From Pyricularia pennisetigena (Eukaryota; Ascomycota; Sordariomycetes; Magnaporthales; Pyriculariaceae), in NCBI RefSeq assembly GCF_004337985.1, contig NW_021940921.1, forward strand, positions 124,001-188,000: DNA of 64,000 nucleotides. Direction: 5' to 3'. Below the pieces are notes generated by a model. It saw nothing but the letters and a program-made list of their open reading frames with translations. It searched no databases and was not told the DNA's origin. Positions 38,194-49,000 of this stretch are shown here, one piece after another (within the stretch, counting starts at the first letter, position 1; every line of letters starts with the position of its first letter). Position numbers and translations under genes: made by a program.

Positions 38194-38251
38194 GGGGGTT
38201 ATTACAATTTTGGGGGTTTTTGCCAATTCGGGGGTTCGTCCATTTCGGGGG
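38194..38251 (+). other. Cluster of four G5 runs in A5 3' untranslated region
   Basis: GGGGG at 38194-38198, 38212-38216, 38230-38234 and 38247-38251, each followed by TT. The spacing of 17-18 bp is regular. The unit may be a small tandem repeat that can fold as a G-quadruplex. Confidence 0.5.
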
Positions 38252-38394
38252 TTATAAGTCGGTACAAAGGGCTTAATTATCCAGGGGCTTTATATCGGGA
38301 ATTTGAGTCGGGTTGGGACATAAAGGGGATTTCTTTTTTTTGGGTTTTATTTTTTTTGTGTACTTGTCTTTTCCGATTTTATATGAGTAATAGC

Positions 38395-38407
38395 AAAAAA
38401 AAGGGGG
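38395..38407 (+). other. Polypurine tract of A5
   Basis: AAAAAAAAGGGGG directly before the 3' LTR, the plus-strand primer site. Confidence 0.85.
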
Positions 38408-38961
38408 TGTTAATTATATGCGTTATTTAGCATATAATGGATCCAATTTTATTTGTATATAAGCCATAATAAATAGTGCCGAAATGGGGTTATTAAAGTT
38501 GTTAGATTTTCTATTATATTTTGTATATTGCAGGAATTGCGATTCAAAATCAGCGAATGGGGTTTCACCCTATACCGGGTTTAATACCCACCCTGCATTT
38601 ACGAGTCAGCTACCCTGTACCGGGTTGAAATTTTCACCAAATCAGCAAATTAGTTCGAACCCAAAAATGGTTTGTATGGAAATGAGGGTGTTTTTTTAAC
38701 AACGTATACAAAATAATTTTTCGGAAAATCGTGTGCGGCACCGGAACCCTTTGCGGGGTGCGGACCCCCATTTCGATGTCGGAGGGTATGTAAGGGAGAT
38801 AAAACAAAATCTCCCCCACCAATGAATTAAATTTATTAATCCCAAAATTAGTGAATTTAGTGTATATAAACCCTGTAATTACAGGCTTTTACAACGCAAC
38901 TAGCACCACGCCGCACCTAGGCTAATGTCTAACCCCCTGTTAGCAACCCATATTGTTAACA
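38408..38961 (+). repeat. 3' LTR of A5 (554 bp)
   Basis: TGTTAATT...TTAACA followed by the TSD AATTT. Antisense open frame at 38634-38822 (-). Confidence 0.93.
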
Positions 38962-39320
38962 AATTTATTTAACGGTAATTGGAAGCTTGTTACATTATTT
39001 CGCGGGTATTAAATCCTTATTTATTTTTATCACGGAAATAAAGTATCAAAAGCTAAATTACCACCCAATTTTCTAAAAAGGGGTTTTAAAGGCTTTAAAT
39101 TATCGGGTCTTAGTAATAACGATTTTACCGCGGCTAGGGAAAATTCAAAATTCATTTACGCATATTTGTACACTTTATTTGGTGGTTTTATAACGTGGAA
39201 ATGCAAAAAAGTTAATATTATAGCTGTAAGCACTCCAGAAGCCAAAACCGATGCTTTAGCGGAAGCCCTGCCTGAAATACAATGGTTTAAAAGCGTATTT
39301 ATAAAAATAAAATAACCTAT

Positions 39321-39742
39321 TATTAACAATATGGGTTGCTAATAAGGGTTTAGGCATTAACGTAAGTGCGGCGTGGTGTTAATTGCACTATAAAAGCCTG
39401 TAATTAGAGTGTTTAAATGCACTAAATTATTTACTCAACTGGTTTACTAATTTTGGGATTAATAGATTTAATTTATTGGTGGGGGAAACTCTGCTTTATC
39501 TCCTTTATATGTTTTCCGACATCGAAGTGGGGGTCCGCACCCCGCAAAGGGTTCCGGTACCGCACACGATTTTCCGAAAAATTATTTTATATACGTTGTT
39601 GAAAAAACACCCTTATTCCCATACAAACAAACCATTTTTAGGTTCGCACTTATTTGCTAATTTAATGAAAAATTTCAACCCGGTATAGGGTAGTTAATTC
39701 GTAGGTGCAGGGTAAGTATTAAACCCGGTATAGGGTGAAACC
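39321..39742 (-). repeat. A6 3' LTR, left piece
   Basis: Starts TATTAACAATATGGG, matching the Copia-A LTR end. Contains the antisense frame 39476-39688 (+). It stops where the TIR element begins. Confidence 0.85.
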
Positions 39743-39889
39743 TAGTCTCAGGGCTTATCCCTGAAGCCCAGAGCTCCAAAATTAAGCGTGGATTAATTGC
39801 GGCTTTGCAATGTACCTGTGGGTCCATCCAAAGAACGTTTTGGTTTAGGTCTGAGGACAATTTGTCGATTTTCGCCGTTTATGGCGGTA
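39743..39889 (+). repeat. Left TIR of the foldback element
   Basis: Contains short self-complementary stretches, for example CAGGGCTTATCCCTG and, in the right copy, CAATTGAGCGTGGCTCAATTG. The inner end is TTTCGCCGTTTATGGCGGTA. Confidence 0.85.
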
Positions 39890-40162
39890 TTTTTGGCCTT
39901 TATTCGATCGATACTCCCTTATTATTCCACAACCACGCAAAATATTAAAAAAAGAAAATATCGTTGAAAATAACATTTAGTACCGCTATTAGCAGCGATT
40001 TGATTTATTTTATTATTTGTTATAACGGCCGAATTCGATACCACCTGCACTTAATCCGTTCATAGCGGTACTGGTTTTTCGAATTTTCTTTCGATTTTCG
40101 ATTCTTTTTAATATTAGTTTTAATTTTAACCAAACTTTATAATTTTTGCACGTGGAGGGTCG

Positions 40163-40164
<2 letters not shown>

Positions 40165-40202
<38 letters not shown>
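40165..40202 (+). repeat. (AT)n microsatellite
   Basis: Uninterrupted AT dinucleotide run inside the left subterminal repeat. The mirror position in the right half (42,918-42,930) has a much shorter run, so it expanded on one side only. Confidence 0.95.
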
Positions 40203-40204
<2 letters not shown>

Positions 40205-41426
40205 GTTATAATAAGTTTTGGTACATATACCGTATTATATAAGCAGTTAAATAAGCGGATAGGCAAAATATTAACTTTTCGATATATAATTTATAATTGA
40301 AACTCGTTTATTTTTTTACCAATTTTGACGATAATGAAGCCAAATTTGCAGGGGCTAGACTACGTATATAAACAAACGTCCACGTTGAATCAAATCCATA
40401 ATATCCGCTTTAAAAAACCTTTTGTATAAAAACATGCTAAATAAACATTTTTAATCGATTTTTTGCTTTATTTCAATAATTTTATACTATTTCATTTTGC
40501 GGCCAAGTTTTATGCATTTTGCACGTGGACGATGGTATGTATATATAATATAATTTTCCAATCTGGTCTATATATCCAATTATATAAACCGCTAAATAAG
40601 CGGATAGGTACAATGTATGTAGTTTTATATATAATTTACAATCGAAACGCTTTTATATTTTTACCAGTTTTTATAATAATACAACCAAAATTCCAGGGAT
40701 TGAATAAACATATGAAAAATCGTCAACGTGCAATCTGATTTGTGATACACGCTTATCCTATTTTTTTATAAAAGGAACTGTTAAATTTGCGTTTTTTTCA
40801 TTTTTCGCTTTATTTCATTAAATGAATTTTATTAAAATGAATTTGATTGATGATTTCATATGGGTCTATAGCAGGATGGGCAGACTGAGATCTCATCTCA
40901 TTTTAAAGTTATTTGCGTGAAATATTCAGTTTTTCGACAAATTAATAAATGATATACAAGTATTAATAAAAGCTTTTTTCTAAACGATAATTGTATGCAC
41001 TTTGTAGTTTTAAATCCGCTTAATCATAAATATTAATACTTGGTTTTAAACCAGTATTATATATTATCATTAAAAATAATAATTAAATATAATTATAAAG
41101 TACAAGTTTTACTAAATATTAAAATTTCTTTCCAAATAAATTAGTTATAAGGACGCGGTTTTCAGTACCAAATTTCTTAAGCTCCACTTAATTTAACGCA
41201 GGTTATTTTATATTTTTATAATTTCTTTTCAATATTCTATTCGTATATTTGATTTTATACGGTAGTTATACCGTTTTTCTATGCTATTATATTTCAAATG
41301 CAATGTATTAGATATACCGCTGTTCAATTGGTTACGCGTATAGAAAATGCAACTTATTGCATTTTACGTGCGGTTGCAGGGCGTTTATAAGGCTTATTTA
41401 TAATAAAATGTATATACCCCTTATAA

Positions 41427-41740
41427 ACGGCGAAATGCGACAAATTATCGTTGGTGGTACAGCCATGAACGGCGAAACGCGACAGATTATTATTGGTGGT
41501 ACCGCCATAAACGGTAGTCTCAGTGCTCAGACTAGACCCCCCTGCTTCGCAGTGGGGACCGAACGCTCCATGTACCTTTCAGCCACATGGCTTTTCGACC
41601 AATTACATTGGCCGAAAAGATCGCGTTCGTTTTAGTTTGAGGACATTTTGTCGCATTTCGCCGTTCATGGCGGTACCACCAACGATAATTTGTGGCATTT
41701 CGCCGTTTATAACGGTATTATTAATAATATATTTAATATT
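41427..41740. repeat. 42-bp units in inverted arrangement around a TIR-B copy
   Basis: Two tandem 42-bp units on the left (ACGGCGAAATGCGACA... to ...GGTACCGCCATAA) face similar units in reverse on the right (41658-41740). Each unit carries a CCGCCATAAACGG-type hairpin. The same motif also appears at 39870, 40060, 41785, 43022, 43207 and 56138. Confidence 0.75.
41515..41682 (+). repeat. TIR-B, hairpin-rich terminal repeat (left-facing copy)
   Basis: Starts TAGTCTCAGTGCTCA and ends in the CGCCGTTCATGGCGG hairpin. Internal stem-loops include CCCCCCTGCTTCGCAGTGGGG-like and TTTTCG...CGAAAA sequence. Nearly identical in inverted orientation to 56131-56297, differing by transitions only. It shares only its outer and inner edges with the TIRs at 39743 and 43207. 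Confidence 0.8.
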
Positions 41741-43206
41741 GCGATATCGCTGATGATTACTTTATTAATATAACGATAATTTACGGTATTCCGCCGTTTA
41801 TAGCGTGTATATACGAAATATTCGCATTATAATGGTAAAAGAAAATAATGTACCCATAGCATGCAATTAAATATTCGAATAAAAAAATTAATAAAAATTA
41901 TAAAAATATATAGTATTTTGCGTTAAGTTTATTGGAGATTGTTGATTATTTGAAGCCGGCCGCGTCTTACTAGCCACTGTATTTGGAAAGATATTAAAAT
42001 ATTAAATAAAATTTGTAATTTTTTATTATATTTAATTCTTACTTTAAATAATGGTACACAATATTCACTTTAGTTTAGTTTACAGTTTTTATAGCTTAGT
42101 AATCCCAATACTGCAAAATGCATGCAATTATCGATTGAGACAAAAGTTTTATTAATATTTTTATATATAATAACAATTTGTTAAAAAATTAAATAATTTA
42201 CGCAAATATTGGTAAAATGAAAATATTTTTACTTGATACATTCTTTGATCAATTTGTCAATAAATTTTACATAGGTTCTTTTTTTATAGATTTTATTTAA
42301 TTAAATAAAGCAAAAAATACAAAAAAAGCACAAATTTAATATTTTTAATACAAAAAATTAAAAAGGACCGGTATTGTAAATCGGGTCTCACGTTGACGTT
42401 TACTTACATATATAATCCACTTTTCCAAATTTTGGTTTTATTGATGTTAGAATTGGTAAAAATGTAAAAGCATTTCCATTGTGAAATATATACAAAATTG
42501 GATATACTTTACCTATCCGCATATTTAACGGCTTATATGATTAGATATACGTACAAAAGCTGATATTATATTAAATATAAGTATACCACCCCCCACGTGC
42601 AAAAACCACAAAATTCGGCTGCAAAACAAAAATAATATAAGATTAATTATATAAAGCAAAAAAATTGATAAAATACACATTTAGCATTTCTTTTTATAAA
42701 ATAGTTTTTAAACCCGATATTATAAGTAGGACTGGGTTTGGACGTTTGCTTACATACGTAATCGAATCTCTGAAGTTTTGGTTTCATTATCGTTAAAATT
42801 GGTAAAAATATAAACGAGTTTCGATTGTAAATTATATACAAAAAAGTATATACTTTGCCTATCCGCCTATTTAACTGCTTATATAATCTAATATATGCAC
42901 CAAAATTTAGTATAACGATATATATATATATACGACCCTCCACGTGCAAAAAGTATAAAATTTGGTCAAAAATTAAAAATAATATCAAAAAAAATCGAAA
43001 ATCGAAAAAAAAATCGAAAAAACAGTACCGCTATAAACGGATTAAGGGCGGGCTATATCCAACTTTTAATTGGCGTACCGGGTGCAAAAAGTTTTGGATT
43101 TATGAAAAAGGCCTAACAATTCCTATTTTTAACGATATTTTCTTTTTTCGATATTTTGCGTGGTTGTAGAATAATAAAGGAGTGTCGGTCGTAAAAAGGC
43201 TAAAAA

Positions 43207-43353
43207 TACCGCTATAAACGGCGAAAATCGACAAGTTGTCCTCAGACCTGAACCAAAGCGTTCTTTGGATGGACCCACAGGTACATTGCAAAGCCGCAAT
43301 TGAGCCACGCTCAATTGTGGAGCTCTGGGCTTCAGGGATGAGCCCTGAGACTA
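43207..43353 (-). repeat. Right TIR of the foldback element
   Basis: Inverted copy of 39743-39889 with fewer mutations (CAATTGAGCCACGCTCAATTG stem intact). Confidence 0.85.
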
Positions 43354-43460
43354 ACAGAAAATCCAACAGCCCCAACAGCCCCATTTTGGCACTATCCATT
43401 ATAGTGTATATATAAGTAAAAGTGGACCTATTATATGCTAAATAACGCATATAATTAACA
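43354..43460 (-). repeat. A6 3' LTR, right piece
   Basis: Continues the LTR to TTAACA at 43460. About 48 bp present in other LTRs between the two pieces are missing. The purine tract (minus strand AAAAAGGGGTG) follows. Confidence 0.85.
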
Positions 43461-43998
43461 CACCCCTTTTTGCTACTATTTACATAAAATCGGAAAAAAA
43501 AGTACAAAAAAAATAAAACCCAAAAAAATAAAACCCAAAAAAGGATCCCCCTTATATCCTAACCCGATTCGAATTCCCGATATAAACCCCCTGGATAACT
43601 AAACCCTTTGTACCGACCTGTAACCCCCAAAATGGAAGAAACCCCCAAAATTGTAATAACCCCCGGATTTGAACCCCCGATTTGCATAATATTAACCCAC
43701 GGAATTAATTATTAAACCGGGTAATTAATTTGGTTATTCGTTGGTAATAGTCCAAATTAAGTATATTATATAAGGTATTTCGAATGCGTAAATCGCCCAA
43801 AACACGAGCTTTTTCAATTTTAATTCAATTTTTGGTATAAAGTCGGTATAAATTGCTCAATAATTAACTTCTGCAGGGCAAATTCGGGTAATACAAACGG
43901 TATTGGGCGAACAAATATCCAATATTGCAAACAAAAAAATTATAATAGGTAATCAGCTAACGAATTAATTAAATAATACCTTAAAGTTTAGTAGGTGA

Positions 43999-44281
43999 AA
44001 TCAAAGTTTTTAGGGGTTTAAACCCTACAAATTTTACAAAGACTTTGTGAATTGGAAACGTTAAGGGTTTTGTTAGGCCATTAGCGGGTATTTGTTTGGA
44101 TTTTAAGGATTTTAAAGTTATTAATCCTTTTATAATTAACTCCCGTACGTAGCGAAAATTTAATAACGTATATTTAGTACGTTGGTGGTGCGTAGGGTTA
44201 TATGCGTTAATGAGAAAGGTTATATTATTTCCAAACGTTGCAATAAAGCTTTTTATAAATAGTCTAATTTTTATAAATAGG
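43999..44281 (-). pseudogene. A6 RNase H tail
   Basis: Matches the last part of Copia-A pol. It is cut at 44281 by A7 and resumes at 52624; ATAGG at the left junction and ATAGA at the right are the A7 target duplication. Confidence 0.8.
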
Positions 44282-44836
44282 TGTTAACAATATGGGTTGC
44301 TAACAGGGGGTTAGGCATTAGCCTAGGTGCGGCGTGGTGCTGATTGCGTTATAAAAGCCTGTAATTACAGGGTTTAAATGCACTATATTGTTCACTAATT
44401 TTTGGATTAATAGATCTAATTCATTGGTGGGGGAAATTTTGCTTTATCTCCCTTACATACCCTCCGACATCGAAATGGGGGTCCGCACCCCGCAAAGGGT
44501 TCCGGTGCCGCACACGATTTTCCGAAAAATTATTTTGTTTGCGTTGTTGAAAAAACACCCTTATTTCCATACAAATTATTTCTGGGTTCGCATTAATTTG
44601 CTAATTTGGTAAAATTTCAACCCGGTACAGGGTAGCTGATTCGTGAGTGTAGGGTGGGTATTAAACCCGGTACAGGTGAAACCCCATTCGCTGATTTTGA
44701 ATCGCAATTCCTGAATTATCCAAAATATAATAGAAAATTTAACAACTTCAACAACCCCATTTCGGCACTATTTATTATAGTTTATATATAAATAAAAGTG
44801 GACCCATTATATGCTAAATAACGCATATAATTAACA
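44282..44836 (-). repeat. 3' LTR of A7 (555 bp)
   Basis: TGTTAACAATATGGG...TTAACA, followed by the CCCCCTTTTTT purine-tract complement. Antisense frame at 44388-44612 (+). Confidence 0.93.
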
Positions 44837-44889
44837 CCCCCTTTTTTGCTATTATTCATATAAAGTCGGAAAAGATAAGTATATAAAAA

Positions 44890-45547
44890 TGTGAACATGG
44901 CTAGCGCAGGGCTCATTATATTAGCTACCCTGCATTATCTTATAACGGCTAGCACGGACTAATTTTATTAGTCACCCTGCATCGAATAAATAAATAAATA
45001 ACAAATAAAACGTATACGCGTTTATACACACAAAGCTTTATATATCACGTCTTTGTTCATAGTTTTAACAACAAAACAAATACGTCATATTTAATCTAGC
45101 TTAGTGGTATAATGCACGTACCATAATCTATATCATATATACGTTGAAGTGCGTGGGTTCGAATCCCGTTGTGGTCGCAGATTTTCTGTGCATGCATAAG
45201 CACAATAGGCCGTTAGGCTCAATGGGCCGTTAGGCTCAATAGGTCGGCAGGTTAGTCACATGAATAAGGCCAAATCATGTGACGTGACCCCGCATTCCGG
45301 ACATCCGGATCGAAGATCTGCACCTACGGATTCGAACACGTAATTCATAACTTAGCCTTAGATTCATCACCTTCATACCTTCATCGATTCAACGATTCAA
45401 CGAATCGATTGTGCAACAACAATATATCATCTCTATTACCCGCTAGCAGACGGTTATCTGCCATTTCAACGTTCCATCAGCCTTATACGTGATCCACTTT
45501 TCCCCGCGTTCAAAATTAAGCTTATTCTATCTCGTAACCTCCTCACA
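44890..45547 (+). repeat. Solo LTR of Copia-B with TSD AAAAA
   Basis: 658 bp, TGTGAACATGG...CCTCCTCACA, with AAAAA on both sides (44885-44889, 45548-45552). A-box 45097-45108, B-box 45156-45166. The low-complexity TSD is less diagnostic than the others, but the A7 sequence continues collinearly on either side. Confidence 0.9.
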
Positions 45548-46043
45548 AAAAAAAATAAAACCTAAAGAAAAATCCCTTTTGTATCCCAACCCAATTCGAA
45601 CTCCCGATATAAACCCCCAGGGTAAATAAACCTTTTGTACCGACCTGTAACCCCCGAAATGGACGAACCCCCGAATTGGAAAAAACCCACAAAATTGTAA
45701 TAACCCCCGGATTCGAACCCCTAATTTGCATAATATTAACCCACGGAATTAATTATTAAACCAGGTAATTAATCTAGTTGTTCGTTGGTAATAGTCCAGG
45801 TTGGGCATATTATATAAGGTATTTCGAATGCGTAAATCGCCCAAAATACGAGCTTGTTCCATTATAATTCAACTTTTGGTATAAGGTTGGTATTAAATGT
45901 TTATTAATCAATTTATGCAAGGTAAATTCGGCTAGTACGGCCGGTATTGGGCTAACAAAAATCCAATATTTGCAAATAAAGGAAATGTAATGGGTAATTA
46001 GTTAACAAATTAATTAAATACCCTAAAATTTAATAGGTAAAAA

Positions 46044-49000
46044 TTAAGTTTTTAGGGGTTTAAGTCTATAAACTTTAAAAAAAACCTTACAAATTGGAAG
46101 CGTTAGGGGTTTTATTAGGTTTTTAGCGGGTTTTTGTTTGGATTCCAGGTATTTTAAGGTTATTAATTTTTCTGTAACTAATTCCCGTACGTAGTAAAAT
46201 TTTAATAACGTATATTTAGTACGTTAATGGTGCGTAGGGTTATATGCGTTAGCTATAAAACTTGTATTATTTCCAAATATTGCAATAGGGCCTTTTATAA
46301 ATAATCCAATTTTTATAAATAAATTTTTAAACCATTGTATTTTACGTAGGGTTTCCGTTAAAGTATTGGTTTCGGTTTTTGGAGTGTTTAAAGCTATAAT
46401 ATTAGCCTTTTTGCATTTCCACGTTATAAGGCCCCCAAATAGGGTATACAAATATCCGTAAATGGATTTTGAATTTTCCTTAGCCCCGGTAAAATCGCTG
46501 TTACTAAAACCCAGTAATTTTAAGCTTTTAAAACCCCTTATTAATAACTTGGGTGGTAATTCGGTTTTAAATACTTTATTTCCGTAACAAATAAATAAGG
46601 ATTAAATACCCGTTAAATAACGTAATAAGATTTCAACTGCCGTTAAGTGGATTGTAGTGGTTTTTATTAAAAAACGTGAAAACCATTAAACCGTAAAACC
46701 GATATCCGGGCGCGTTAATAATATTAAATATATAAAGGTGCCGATAATACGCTGTAATAGTTTAATTTCCAGCGCATTTACGGTTTTACCCCCGCTATAT
46801 TTTAGCATAACCGGTTGTAAGGGAACAAATATAGGTTTGCAATCAATCAATCTGAACGTTGCTCATGCTTCCTTTATATATTGATTTTAATGGAGTTAAG
46901 ATAGGCGTTTAAGCCTATATTTTATGATTTAAACACCTAAAAAATAAATTGCAGGGCCCCTGTTTTCCAACGCGTATACCTTATTAAAACGGGTTTTTAA
47001 GTCCTCAATATACTGCAATTTAGGACTTATTAGCAGGTAGTCGTTTGGATTTAACGTTATAAAAAACAGCGGGATTAGAAATTAATGGTTTAAAATCTTT
47101 TTTAAAAAGTAGGGTTTTAAGTTTGTTTTGCCATTTTTTAAACCCTATATCAAACCATATAGCGCTTTTTCCAATTGTATAACCTGCAGTTTTCTCGGCT
47201 TATAACCCATTTTCATTAAAATTTCAGCGGTAATAGGGTTACAATTTTTTACCCATTCGTTAAAACCGTTTGGAATTTGCAAATATATATTTACGTCGGT
47301 AAAATTACTATTTAAAAACGCACCGATAAAATCGATTTGTTTTATTTCCCAATTTTGTCAATTAGTTATAGCTAATAATATACGCCAGGTAGGTGGTATA
47401 TTAGTGCTAGTAAAAGTTTCGATATAATCCAGGTTTTCGACCTGTAAAAAACCCCTAATAATAAGCTTACCTTTGTATTTTATAGGTTTATTATTTTCAT
47501 CCTTTTTTAATTCAAATACCGGCCGGGTAGAAACGAATTTACGGTTTATAGGCATTTTAATTTTTGGGATAAAACGGAAGGTTTTTGCAATGACGATTTG
47601 GTCGAATTTAAACGCTAAAGCAGCTAACCATTTAGCATTTTTAAAGCTACTTAAAACCTGTTAGTAATTATTTGGTTCACCATCTTGAATGGGCTTTTTC
47701 TTTATTTTCTTTTTGGCTTGAAAATAAGGATAATGTACGTAATTTATATTTATTGAATTTGGGTTTTCGAACTGCGAATTTAACTCTATATTTTGTATTT
47801 TAAATGTTAAAAACACCGGAATTTCCGTTGTTTTAGGTACTGGATTAAGTACCGCTACCGTTATAAGTTTTGGGGGGCGAACGGTAGGTTATATAAACCT
47901 GGCGGGTATTGTATTTTCAAAGTTTAAATACCTTGTAACGGGTGGTAATTACCCTGTAACCGGTGGTAAATACCCTAAATTTTCAGGGTTTTTGAGGGAA
48001 TAATTATCCGCTGGAACGCTGTTAATTTCGTTTTCAAATTTAAAATTAAAATCCCCCTTTAAATTTATATTTTCCCTTTTCAAAATCTGTAGCGTTTCCC
48101 CTGAAATAGCCAAATTTTTAACGGCTATACCCTTTATAATTTTTACCGTAAAAGTTTTGTATACGGCCCGTTTAGCGGGTGCGTAAACCAACGTTGTAGA
48201 ATTTAATAAATGGGTTAAAAGTTTTACCGTTTTGGTGCGGGGAACCAATTTCTTGAATTTTTGGCGTTTTTCCAACGGTATAATAATATGGTATATAATA
48301 TTAATAACCCGAGAATACCCTAAATTGGGCTTATACGGTAGTCCAGGTTGGAATTCGGAATAAGATTCCTCGTAAAATGTTAAATCCCTATTAATTACCG
48401 CTATACAGTTAATTAAATAAATTACGGCAAATAGTAAATAATATTATAAATATATTGGTAAACCCGCCGTTATAATAGTAAGCCGAAACTTATCCAAAAT
48501 AACCTTAACGGACCGTTCCGTTAATCCGTTTTGGCCGTGGTTATAGGGATTCAAAATACTAAAATTAACACCTTTGTTTATAAACCAATTTTAAAGGTTT
48601 ATATTAACCTCGTGCCCCCCATCGAAGTGAAAATTCAGGGGGTAGCGCCCGTACGTAGTTTTTAAAACCCTACAAAAGCCTTTAATAACCACTTAAACCG
48701 TAGGTCCGGCTTTATTTTTTTTAATGAAATAAACCACCGAAAACGTGATTTTCGGTCCATTAATAACAAAAATACGGGCTTTTTATTGTAATGATTAGGC
48801 TTAAAGGTGAATATATTACCTTTTATAAAATCGAAAGTATTAGGGGCTGTAAGGAATGCGATTTTATTTATACGTTTAACAGAAATGGTTTTAATATAAG
48901 CAATATAAGTAATTGTTGTAATTTTGTCGAAATTAGGTAAACTTTTTGTGATTTTACCGGTTTTTTTTAGCAATAATAGCCCTATATGCCCCAAACGCCT

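Larger units (their letters stand above)
25186..38961 (+). mobile_element. Copia-A copy A5, full-length with both LTRs, interrupted by Copia-B
   Basis: 5' LTR 25186-25738, primer site, leader (split at 26120/32236 by Copia-B), gag from 32636, pol to 37858, 3' untranslated region, polypurine tract and 3' LTR 38408-38961. Flanked by AATTT on both sides (25181-25185, 38962-38966). Without the 6.1-kb insert it is about 7.66 kb. The body is RIP-mutated but keeps several long open pieces, so it is one of the better copies for reconstructing the family layout. Confidence 0.93.
17157..39320 (+). pseudogene. Copia-A copy A4, RT-RNase H fragment split in three by later insertions
   Basis: Pieces 17157-17929, 25116-25185 and 38962-39320 join into one collinear stretch of Copia-A RT and RNase H when compared with A5 (36,417 onward). 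The first gap is the gypsy element, the second is A5. At the second junction the left piece ends AATTT and the right piece starts AATTT, the A5 target duplication. This is the oldest recognisable layer of this locus. It ends where the A6 LTR begins at 39321. The body carries RT motifs such as YGLKQ-like and FVND-like sequence, with stops throughout. Confidence 0.85.
39743..43353. mobile_element. Foldback/MITE-like element with 147-bp hairpin-rich terminal inverted repeats
   Basis: The left end TAGTCTCAGGG is matched by CCCTGAGACTA at the right end. TIRs of about 147 bp (39743-39889, 43207-43353) are followed by longer subterminal inverted homology (about 40080-40760 against 42380-43020). Each side carries two tandem copies of a roughly 350-bp unit. 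No transposase was found; small open frames at 40463-40738 and 42647-42988 are just the repeat unit in opposite orientations. It sits in the A6 LTR with about 48 bp of LTR missing. The outermost TA could be a target duplication. Type unknown. Confidence 0.75.

Noticed and set aside
41357..41753. Open frames over the hairpin region as proteins
   Set aside because: They translate TIR-B and the 42-bp repeats; the palindromic DNA explains the openness.
39743..43353. Helitron
   Set aside because: Long terminal inverted repeats are present, and no Rep/helicase sequence or Helitron-like 3' end was seen.
43100..43507. 135-codon minus-strand frame as a gene
   Set aside because: It spans the right TIR and part of an LTR, so it is a chance frame across an insertion junction.
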